A stretch of DNA of 9,786 bases from DATKDU01 sp035512595 (GTDB lineage: Bacteria > Planctomycetota > Planctomycetia > Pirellulales > Pirellulaceae), in contig DATKDU010000199.1 in assembly GCA_035512595.1 (NCBI GenBank), positions 1 to 9,786 of the forward strand. The letters run 5' to 3'. Below the pieces are notes generated by a model. The model ran no database searches, was not told the DNA's origin, and saw only the letters and a list, made by a program, of their open reading frames with translations. A program made the position numbers and the translations under genes. Shown piece after piece: positions 1 through 6,010 of this stretch. Numbering within the stretch: position 1 is the stretch's first letter; the number at the start of each line of letters is the position of its first letter.

Positions 1-1
1 T

Positions 2-115
2 CCCGCCGCCATCCGCTCCTACCGCGCCCACGAGCGCGAAGCCGCCGCCGCCGCCAAACGCGCCCGCCGCCAGCGCCGCCGCGCCCTCGAACGCGCCAAG
101 GCCCGACGCCATTAG
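2..115 (+). CDS. C-terminal tail of an unidentified protein (5' end outside window)
   Basis: An open frame enters from the left edge and stops at TAG 113-115. Its 37 residues are Ala/Arg-rich and strongly basic, starting PAAIRSYRAHERE and ending ALERAKARRH. Nearly every codon ends in G or C (GCC and CGC dominate), which is the third-position bias expected of a real coding frame in GC-rich DNA; neither of the other plus frames shows it. The tail looks like a charged helix, perhaps nucleic-acid or ribosome binding, but no family can be named from it. If the inversion described at 148-4404 is undone, this gene would lie directly upstream of the kinase on the same strand, about 65 bp from its ATG. 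That layout would fit an operon. Planctomycete kinases of this type often follow an ECF sigma factor gene, but nothing in this tail proves that. Confidence 0.6.
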   Translation, partial: PAAIRSYRAHEREAAAAAKRARRQRRRALERAKARRH

Positions 116-116
116 C

Positions 117-503
117 TCACTGGACGGGCTGGACGGTTACGTACCGGCCATCGGCACTGAGGGAGGGACGGTAGGAGGAGGACGCGAAGTTCCCCTGGGT
201 TCCGTCGGCAGCCGTGCTGACGAGCGTCAGGACGCCGGTATGCATATCCTTCATGAAGACGTCTTTCACGCCGTTCAGATCCCCAGGCGTAAGGTTGGTC
301 GCTTCGCTGACGAAGGCAACATACCGCCCATCACCGCTGATCGCTTGCCGCGTCGAGTGGTCATTGCCGACTTGGGCCGCGGGGTCGCCAGGATTGCCGG
401 TGGAAACCAGTTCGATTTCGAGAATGCCCGCCGTAAGTAAGCAGCGACTTTCCAAGGGTTCCACCGCGAGTGCGGCGTTTCGTGTTCTGGATGCGAATTT
501 CAT
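117..503 (-). pseudogene. N-terminal fragment of a split LEPR-XLL / PD40 beta-propeller protein
   Basis: This 128-codon frame starts at ATG 503-501 and stops at TGA 119-117. Residues 14-25 read VEPLESRCLLTA, a variant of the LEPR-XLL motif found near the N-terminus of many large exported planctomycete proteins. Two PD40 (TolB/WD40-like) repeats follow: GDGRYVAFVSEATNLTPGD from residue 58, with the matching VFMKDMHTGVLTLVS strand, and SADGRYV at residues 116-122. After V122 the protein leaves the family pattern and ends in TVQPVQ, encoded by DNA that seems to have been the spacer before the kinase gene. The missing remainder is on the other strand at 4406-5827. The start was chosen because the LEPR-like motif normally lies within the first few dozen residues. 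The upstream 42-bp element at 573-614 is intact, so a short truncated product could still be expressed. Its job is unknown; PD40 propellers usually serve binding or structural roles outside the cytoplasm. Confidence 0.85.
139..147. repeat. Left inversion breakpoint, 9-bp inverted repeat copy
   Basis: ACGTACCGG here is the reverse complement of CCGGTACGT at 4405-4413. Read on the minus strand it encodes the R-Y-V of a PD40 repeat (GGC CGG TAC GTA), exactly where the N-terminal fragment stops matching its family. It overlaps the 6-bp palindrome TACGTA at 138-143. Confidence 0.75.
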
Positions 504-572
504 GGCATGAGTCCCGATAGACGAAGGGGTTGGAAACTGCTCGACGGCCCGCGGCGACTCGCTGGGGCCATG
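504..572 (-). promoter_or_regulatory. Leader between the shared 42-bp element and the PD40 start
   Basis: About 70 nt separate the conserved element from ATG 503. The leader resembles the one before the HAF gene: both have a T-rich patch (TTTCC), a CCCTT...TCTA stretch and similar length (70 against 68 nt). No Shine-Dalgarno sequence is visible, which is common in planctomycetes. A second ATG at 508-506 is out of frame. Confidence 0.4.
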
Positions 573-614
573 AGGACAACTGCGCACGGAGGGCGATCGT
601 CCACAGGTTCGGCA
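573..614 (-). promoter_or_regulatory. Shared 42-bp upstream element, copy 1 (before PD40 gene)
   Basis: Read on the minus strand this begins TGCCGAACCTGTGGACGATC and ends GCGCAGTTGTCCT. It matches 5902-5943 on the plus strand at 41 of 42 positions; the only difference is G for A at the fifth base. Both copies point toward the gene they precede and end about 70 nt before its ATG. A conserved block in that position is most simply a promoter or regulator-binding region. An AACC followed 17 nt later by CGTG is loosely like an ECF sigma -35/-10 pair, but this reading is weak. A short recently duplicated stretch is the alternative. Confidence 0.6.
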
Positions 615-665
615 GGAAATCTGAAGACATCGCCGCGCTGTTTGCGTCCTTGAACACACGGTTTT

Positions 666-735
666 GACGCTCCGCGTCTCTTCGGGGGTTCCGCTAGACA
701 AGCGGAGAAAGAGACAGACGGGACGCAGAGCGTCC
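666..735. repeat. Compound hairpin element
   Basis: Nested inverted repeats are visible: an outer stem GACGCTC (666-672) with GAGCGTC (728-734), an inner stem GTCTCTT (676-682) with AAGAGAC (709-715), and an apical stem CCGCT (691-695) with AGCGG (701-705). The right side can instead form a small hairpin, GGACGC-AGA-GCGTCC (721-735), and the left side GACGC-TCC-GCGTC (666-678). It lies between two genes with no coding signal. The GACGC/GCGTC pieces next to a perfect hairpin at 745-767 resemble dispersed intergenic palindromes recalled from planctomycete genomes. No second copy was seen in this window. Confidence 0.55.
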
Positions 736-744
736 AAGACGTGC

Positions 745-767
745 GTTCCCACGGAGACCGTGGGAAC
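745..767 (-). terminator. Perfect 10-bp hairpin just after the kinase stop
   Basis: GTTCCCACGG (745-754) pairs perfectly with CCGTGGGAAC (758-767) around a 3-nt AGA loop. It begins 7 nt beyond the kinase stop codon (775-777, minus strand), so it is well placed to end or stabilise the kinase transcript. There is no T-run after the stem on either strand, so it is not a standard rho-independent terminator. It could equally be part of the repeat element at 666-735. Confidence 0.45.
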
Positions 768-774
768 GAGGAGT

Positions 775-3700
775 TCAGTTGCCGATCAGCCCTACGGCTT
801 CCTTCTGGAGGAGTTCCAGCGTCAGCTTGCGGTTCCAGACGGGGGGGTTCTTGTCGTCGGATAGCTCCGCCTTGGCGAGGTCGGCGGCCTTTTGGAGCGT
901 GGCGCGGGCTTCGTCCTTCTTGCCGAGCTGGTGCTGGGCCATGGCCAGGAAGAAGAGCGGGTAGGCGGACGAGGTTTTGGCTTCAGGACTCGACTTCTCG
1001 GCAGTGGCGGCCAGCGGCGCGAGCTGCTTTGCCGCTTCGTCGAACTTGCCGGCCCGGTAGAGGATTGCGCCGAGCGAGCGGATCGCTTCGGGATTTTCCT
1101 TATTGAGCTCCATGCCGCGCTGGGCCAAGGCAATCGCCGGTCCGTAGTCGTCGAGCGCCTGCGGGGCGAGTGCGGCGGTCCAGACGGTGAAGTTCAATTC
1201 CTCTGCGATCTTGCTCTCGGCGAATTTGGCCAGCATGTCGCGGCAAGCGCTGCGGTACTGTTCCTGATTCTTGTCGGCGAGAGAGAGCATCGCCAGATTA
1301 TAGTGGCTTGAGTAATGAATGCTCCCAACCTTCATTAACTCGGCCATGTCTTGGCGAGCCTTGTCCCACTTGCCAAGATGCATCGCGATGACGGCACGGT
1401 GACTGCGAGCTGCCGGATTCTTGACTACTGCTTCATCCGCCAGTTTCACAAGCTCCAATCTGAACTCGTCGTTCGGGCATTTAGCGACGAGTGAGGGGGA
1501 GATCCAAGTCAACGTGGAGAGATCTATAGGATTCAGCTCGCGTGCCTTCTGGAGGTCCCCGAGTGCCTCAGGGAATCGAGCCACAGTGAAATAACATCCA
1601 GCGCGGCGTTTATAGACATGCCATGAGAACGGTTTCAGCTCGAGCGCATTGGTCAGGTGGCGAATTGCCTCCTCATGTTCACCGCGCAGCATATGGAGTT
1701 CGCCTCGTTCTTCCCAGTAGTAGTAGCTGACACGGCGATCTGACTCGGGGACTCGTTCAAAATCAGCCAGTGCTTCGTCATAGCGCTTCATCGCCATGAA
1801 CACACCTGCTCGCCTGCGGTACGACCAACCAGTCGGTTCTAGTTCAATCGCCTTGTTGACATCCGCTAAGGCCTTATCGAGCTCTCCGAGCCTTCGGAAG
1901 ACGATGGTTCTGTGCAGGAGGGCATGCGATGACACTGGGTCCAAAGCGACGGCGGCGTTCGCCGCCTCCAAGGCCTCGGTCGCCCCATGTTTCGGGGAAT
2001 CCAGCAAGCATCTCGCAAGAATGGCCTGGAAAGTGGCGTATTTGGGCTCCAGCTCAACAGCCTTGCGCGCATGTTGAATTGCAAGGGCGTCCAGCTCGTC
2101 TCTGTTGAAGGCAGGGTTGCCGGCCGTAATGAGGTGCAGCCTGATGGCAAATGCCGCGCTACGATGGGCATCTTTTGAATCGAGCTCAATGCTCCTCACC
2201 GAGTCTGCGAACCAGCCGCGGTCGTTGCCAATCCAATCTCTCGCCATGGCGCGTTCCACGTAGAGTGCGCCCGTTTCCACGCCGAGCTGGATTGCCTGAC
2301 TCAGTGAATGGTCCGCCTTCTTCAAGAGCTCTTTCTCCCTCTTCGGCCAGTCACTATTCATCGCCAGGTTCAGGTAGGCGCGTCCTAACTCGTGGTGATA
2401 CACGCCCACTTTCGAAGATCTCCCGATCAGCTTCTCCAGGTTTTCCGCAGCCAATTGAAAGTGCTTCCTCGCGGCGCTATGCTTCGCCAAGGCAGCTTCC
2501 AGCATCCCAGTGCGATTTTGGGCCGATCCCGCGGCGAACAGAGCATCGTCACTGTCGGTGTTTGTGGATATCAATCGCTGATAGAACGAGAGGCCAGCTT
2601 CGAGCAACTCCTTCTCGGAGGAGCTAAGGGCTGGAGATTGTTCGTCCCCGAGAATGCTCTTCATCGCCCGCTTGTTCGCAATGAAATCGAGAAACACCGT
2701 ATCCAGCGCTTTGATGGCAAGCTGGAGATTGCTGGTCGCAATGCGGCTCCGTTCATTCGCCAGGTCAGCATTCAGCTTGGCAACCGTTTCCTGCTGACGT
2801 GCCAACGCCAGGTTTTTCCCAGCATCGCCGAGGGCGGCCTTCAGGTCCCCGGCAAGTTTGGAATTGCGGCTGGCCATCTGCTGGAAAGTCATGGCCGCGG
2901 CCAGCGAGACGCCGGTTGCCGCGAGCAACAGGATGGCAATCGCGCTCGTCAGTCCCGCCACGGCGGGATTCCGCTTGCACCAGCGGTTGAAGCGGGTGAG
3001 GGGCGAGATTCGCCTCGCGCGGATTGGCTCATCGTCGAGGAACCGCTGCAAGTCGTCGGCCAGTTCTTGCGCCGAGGGGTAGCGGTGGCTGGCCTCCCGG
3101 TCGATTGCCTTGTGGATGATCGTTTCCAGGTCGCGAGGTATGGCGGGGTCGAGCGTCCGCAGGCGCGGGGGCGATTCGTGAAGCACCAGGCGGATCAGCC
3201 GGCCGCGGTCCGCTTCGTCGAAAGCGGGGCGGAGGGCGAGCAGCTCGTAGAGCGTCAGCCCCAGGGAGTAGACGTCGCTCCGCCGGTCGGCCTGGCCGCT
3301 GAACATCTCGGGGGCCATGTAGCGGAGCGTTCCCAGCACGTCCCCCGTATTGGTCAGGTCCCGCTGGTCGTCCGCCTTCGCCAGGCCGAAGTCGGTGACC
3401 CAGACGGTCCCCCGTGTGTCCAGCAGCAGGTTCGACGGCTTGATGTCCCGGTGCAGCACGGCCTGCTCGTGGGCATAGTGCAGGGCCGCTCCCACCTGAG
3501 TGCCGATCCGGGCGATGCTCTGCCAGAGGGTTTTCGTGTTGCGGCCCGTTCCGGGCCCGGCCTCTTGGAGGCCCGGCAGGGTGAATGACCCCGAGAGGCG
3601 GGCTGTGTCGGAGTGCCGGCCGTTGACGGTGTCCGAAATGCGGGGGTTGACGCTGGCGGGCCTCGTCGGCGCGGCGGCCGCAGTTGGGTTGTCCAAATCC

Positions 3701-4377
3701 TCCGGACCGCCCGCATCGAACTGGCCGGTCAGCAGCGCCTGCGTCACCGTGACGCTGACCGCGTGCCGCCGCGGCTCTTCGGCAGCCGGAACGAGTGCGT
3801 GCTCAGTCGCCGCCGCTTCCTCCTGGCTCGGACTTCTCAGCCGCTTCAGCTCCCGCAGCACTTCATCCAGCCCCAGGCCGTGGATGTACTGCATGGCGTA
3901 ATAGTGCAGGCCGCTCTCTTCTCCCACGCCAAACACCGGCACGATGTTCGTATGGTGCAGCCGGGCGGCGGCCCGCGCTTCCCGGTCGAAGCGGGATTGC
4001 CGCGAAGGGTCCCCCAGGAGTTGCTTGGGCCGGACCTTCAAGGCGACTTGCCGGCCGAGCGACTCCTGCACCGCCTCGTAGACGATCCCCATCCCGCCTC
4101 GGCCGACCTCCCGCACGATCCGGTAATCGCCCAGCTTTCCCAGCGACGCCACCTCCGACGCACACTCCGCCTGGCCAGTCGTCGGCACGGGGGCGCTGTG
4201 CGGCTTGAGGTTTTCCATGATCACCAGCGCCGGGAACAGGTCCCGGATCGCCTCCGCCTGCTCCGGAAAGCGGGCCTCGTACTCGCTCACCGCCGGCCGC
4301 TCCCCTCTGCGGAAGCGCTCCACAAACTCCTCGGCAAGCAGGTCGATGGCGTTGGGGGTCGATTCGGTGGCATTCAT
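775..4377 (-). CDS. Transmembrane Ser/Thr protein kinase with TPR-rich C-terminus
   Basis: A 1200-aa Hanks-type kinase of planctomycete layout. Residues 10-60 form the usual pre-kinase segment (LAEEFVERFRRGERPAVSEY). The kinase domain spans about 85-450: glycine loop GRGGMG 92-97, ATP lysine K114 in VALKV, helix-C glutamate E133, catalytic HRDIKPSN at 309-316 (D311, K313, N316), DFG at 329-331 and APE at 355-357. All key residues are present, so it should be active. A low-complexity insert of about 100 residues (180-285) splits the domain after the hinge. One membrane segment lies at about 472-497, then a likely coiled coil, then about 640 residues with several TPR units, for example ALADVNKAIELEPTGWSYRRRAG. 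The TPR part is probably extracytoplasmic and may bind proteins or sense a signal. ATG 4377-4375 was chosen because it begins the conserved pre-kinase segment; the longer frame upstream is antisense to the PD40 gene. Only 27 bp of its original upstream DNA remain before the inversion breakpoint. Confidence 0.92.
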   Translation of the reverse strand: MNATESTPNAIDLLAEEFVERFRRGERPAVSEYEARFPEQAEAIRDLFPALVIMENLKPHSAPVPTTGQAECASEVASLGKLGDYRIVREVGRGGMGIVYEAVQESLGRQVALKVRPKQLLGDPSRQSRFDREARAAARLHHTNIVPVFGVGEESGLHYYAMQYIHGLGLDEVLRELKRLRSPSQEEAAATEHALVPAAEEPRRHAVSVTVTQALLTGQFDAGGPEDLDNPTAAAAPTRPASVNPRISDTVNGRHSDTARLSGSFTLPGLQEAGPGTGRNTKTLWQSIARIGTQVGAALHYAHEQAVLHRDIKPSNLLLDTRGTVWVTDFGLAKADDQRDLTNTGDVLGTLRYMAPEMFSGQADRRSDVYSLGLTLYELLALRPAFDEADRGRLIRLVLHESPPRLRTLDPAIPRDLETIIHKAIDREASHRYPSAQELADDLQRFLDDEPIRARRISPLTRFNRWCKRNPAVAGLTSAIAILLLAATGVSLAAAMTFQQMASRNSKLAGDLKAALGDAGKNLALARQQETVAKLNADLANERSRIATSNLQLAIKALDTVFLDFIANKRAMKSILGDEQSPALSSSEKELLEAGLSFYQRLISTNTDSDDALFAAGSAQNRTGMLEAALAKHSAARKHFQLAAENLEKLIGRSSKVGVYHHELGRAYLNLAMNSDWPKREKELLKKADHSLSQAIQLGVETGALYVERAMARDWIGNDRGWFADSVRSIELDSKDAHRSAAFAIRLHLITAGNPAFNRDELDALAIQHARKAVELEPKYATFQAILARCLLDSPKHGATEALEAANAAVALDPVSSHALLHRTIVFRRLGELDKALADVNKAIELEPTGWSYRRRAGVFMAMKRYDEALADFERVPESDRRVSYYYWEERGELHMLRGEHEEAIRHLTNALELKPFSWHVYKRRAGCYFTVARFPEALGDLQKARELNPIDLSTLTWISPSLVAKCPNDEFRLELVKLADEAVVKNPAARSHRAVIAMHLGKWDKARQDMAELMKVGSIHYSSHYNLAMLSLADKNQEQYRSACRDMLAKFAESKIAEELNFTVWTAALAPQALDDYGPAIALAQRGMELNKENPEAIRSLGAILYRAGKFDEAAKQLAPLAATAEKSSPEAKTSSAYPLFFLAMAQHQLGKKDEARATLQKAADLAKAELSDDKNPPVWNRKLTLELLQKEAVGLIGN

Positions 4378-4404
4378 CACAAGGTTCCATATTGCAGGCG
4401 GTAA

Positions 4405-4413
4405 CCGGTACGT
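4405..4413. repeat. Right inversion breakpoint, 9-bp inverted repeat copy
   Basis: CCGGTACGT is the reverse complement of 139-147. To its right the plus strand encodes YVAFDSRASNLVP, a normal PD40 repeat. To its left the frame runs into the kinase leader and then antisense of the kinase. A third exact copy of CCGGTACGT lies inside the PD40 coding region at 5179-5187. Confidence 0.75.
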
Positions 4414-5827
4414 GGCCTTCGACAGCCGAGCCTCGAATCTGGTCCCCCAGGACGGCAACGGCAGCACCTCCGACATTTTTATCAAGGATCTCAAGACGGG
4501 CCTGGTGACCCTCGCCAGCATCGCCCCGAACGGCACCCAGATCCCGGGTGGGTCGTACACACCGGCCCTGACTCCCGACGGCCGGTATGTGGCCTTCGCG
4601 GGAGGGGACGGCGCCTATCTCAAGGACCTGAGAACCGGCGACCTGACCCTTGTGGCGTGCGGCTATTACTATTCGGTTTCGATCAGTGCCGACGGCCGGT
4701 TCGTGGCCTACGATAACTTCAGCTCGGTGTTCGTCAAAGACATGCAAACCGAGGTCGTCACCCTGGCCAGTTCGGCCCTGGGAGGCGCGCCGGGCAATCG
4801 TGGTTCGTTCTTCTCGCAAATCAGCGGCAACGGTCGATTCGTCGCGTTCGGCAGCCACGCGGACAATCTCGTTCCCAGCGACGGGAATGGGCACTTTGCC
4901 GACATCTTTGTCAAGGATCTGACGACCGGCGACGTGAGGCTTGTGAGCAATGCCCAGGACGGCGCTGCGGGCAACGATGCGGCGTTCTTTAGTGCCATCA
5001 GCCAGGACGGAACTTGGATCATATTTTCGAGCGACGCCGGCAACCTTGTGCCTGGCGACGCCAACGGGAATGGCACGGACTTCTTCGTGCGCAACTTGCT
5101 GACGGATGAATTGACGCTCCTGACGCACGACGACAACGGCGCAAGCTCCGTCTTTGAGCCGGGCATCAGCGCGAATGGCCGGTACGTGACGTTCGATGGC
5201 CGCAACGGCGACTACGTCCCTGGCGACGTCAACGGGGTCAACGACATTTTTCGTGTCGACCTGCACAACGGGCCGGCAGGCGACGTGCATGCCCAGGTCA
5301 TTCACGACCCCGTGCTGGGCGATATTCTGGTCCTGACCGGCGATGGGGGGGACAACGACATCTCGGTGAGCCCGTTGTCAGAGGCGGGTTCGTACTTGGT
5401 GGAGGGCCGATTCGGGACGACGCTCGACGGCAGTGCGGCGGCGGTCGCTTTCACGGGAATCCAGTCGATCCGCATCGAACTCGGCTCCGGGGACGATTCC
5501 GTTCTCGCCGAACAGCTCACGATTGGCAGCCTGGAAGTCTTGCTGGGGGACGGCGACGACAATCTCGTTGTCCGCGGCAAATACCTGGGAGCTCTGACCA
5601 TCGATGCCGGTGCCGGGATGGACACCGTGACGTTGGAGGCGGTGACAATCCTGGGCAAGACAGACATCCGCATGGGTGAGGGAGACGACGTGTTGTCCCT
5701 CGTCGATGCATACTTTGCCGACGACATTTTCATGGACGGTGGATTGGACGAAGACGTCCTCACGTTGCTGGGTAGCAATGCCTTCCAGCGAAAGGTGCGT
5801 CGCATCCGTTTCGAGACTGTTCGATAG
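4406..5827 (+). pseudogene. C-terminal fragment of the split PD40 / RTX-like repeat protein
   Basis: This 473-codon stretch (CGG at 4406 to TAG 5825-5827) continues the protein begun at 503-117 on the other strand. It holds at least five more PD40 repeats with the core GRYVAF or a variant: near 4406, 4579 (DGRYVAF), 4693 (DGRFVAY), 4834 (NGRFVAF) and 5176 (NGRYVTF), plus a weaker one (DGTWIIFSS) near 5008. Each is followed by a D[IV]FVKDL-T strand. From about 5320 the pattern changes to GGDNDISV, GSGDDSVLA, GDGDDNLVV, GAGMDTVTL and GEGDDVLSL, a beta-solenoid resembling RTX calcium-binding repeats but degenerate. The fragment has no signal sequence or convincing start. The frame stays open upstream to 4205, but that part is antisense to the kinase. 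Rejoined with the N-terminal piece, the protein would be 592 aa, exported and surface-associated. Confidence 0.85.
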
Positions 5828-5901
5828 GGTCAAGACGTGGCTGTCGGAGGCTGGTTGATGAGATAGCGGGGGGCGTAAATGCGGCTTTCGCCAAAATACT
5901 T

Positions 5902-5943
5902 TGCCAAACCTGTGGACGATCGCCCTCCGTGCGCAGTTGTCCT
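5902..5943 (+). promoter_or_regulatory. Shared 42-bp upstream element, copy 2 (before HAF gene)
   Basis: This copy begins TGCCAAACCTGTGGACGATC and matches the element at 573-614 (minus strand) at 41 of 42 positions. It ends 67 nt before ATG 6011. A possible open frame through it from 5879 looks incidental, because the signal peptide that fits the protein starts at 6011. The element lies in the 183-bp gap after the PD40 stop and probably contains the HAF promoter or a regulator site. Direct evidence for function is lacking. Confidence 0.6.
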
Positions 5944-6010
5944 TGCAGTCCCGAATAACGGTCGAAGCGACCAGATTTTCCGCGGTCTCCCTTTCCTCTA
6001 CAGGCGCCCT

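Larger units (their letters stand above)
148..4404. other. Inverted block of about 4.26 kb carrying the kinase and the PD40 N-terminus
   Basis: The block lies between the two 9-bp inverted repeats. Reversing it places the kinase on the plus strand just after the gene ending at 115. It also fuses the PD40 N-terminus (codons 1-122, minus strand) in frame with the PD40 C-terminus starting at 4406. The fused repeat SADGRYV/AFDSRASNLVP agrees with the intact repeat GDGRYVAFVSEATNLTP in the same protein. The reading frame is kept across the join (CGG TAC GTN in both copies). Which arrangement is ancestral is inferred from this protein continuity. Whether the present order is fixed, reversible or an assembly artefact cannot be read from the sequence. 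Confidence 0.8.

Noticed and set aside
504..752. 83-codon N-terminal extension of the PD40 fragment
   Set aside because: It runs through the hairpin cluster and the shared 42-bp element and has no export or family features; the LEPR-like motif fits ATG 503.
2392..3588. 398-codon open frame on the plus strand
   Set aside because: Fully antisense to the kinase and TPR coding region; composition is that of a GC-rich shadow frame, with no domain or start signal.
4378..4560. 61-codon N-terminal extension of the kinase
   Set aside because: It is antisense to PD40 repeats across the inversion breakpoint; the conserved pre-kinase segment begins right after ATG 4377.
3863..5305. 480-codon open frame on the minus strand
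   Set aside because: Antisense to the PD40 fragment and then out of frame with the kinase N-terminus; its repeated look mirrors the PD40 repeats on the other strand.
5320..5800. Functional RTX calcium-binding toxin domain
   Set aside because: The GxGDDxL pieces are degenerate and irregular, without the strict nonapeptide tandem or a type I secretion signal; called RTX-like only.
5879..6010. 44-codon upstream extension of the HAF protein
   Set aside because: It covers the shared 42-bp element and would bury the Sec signal peptide inside the protein.
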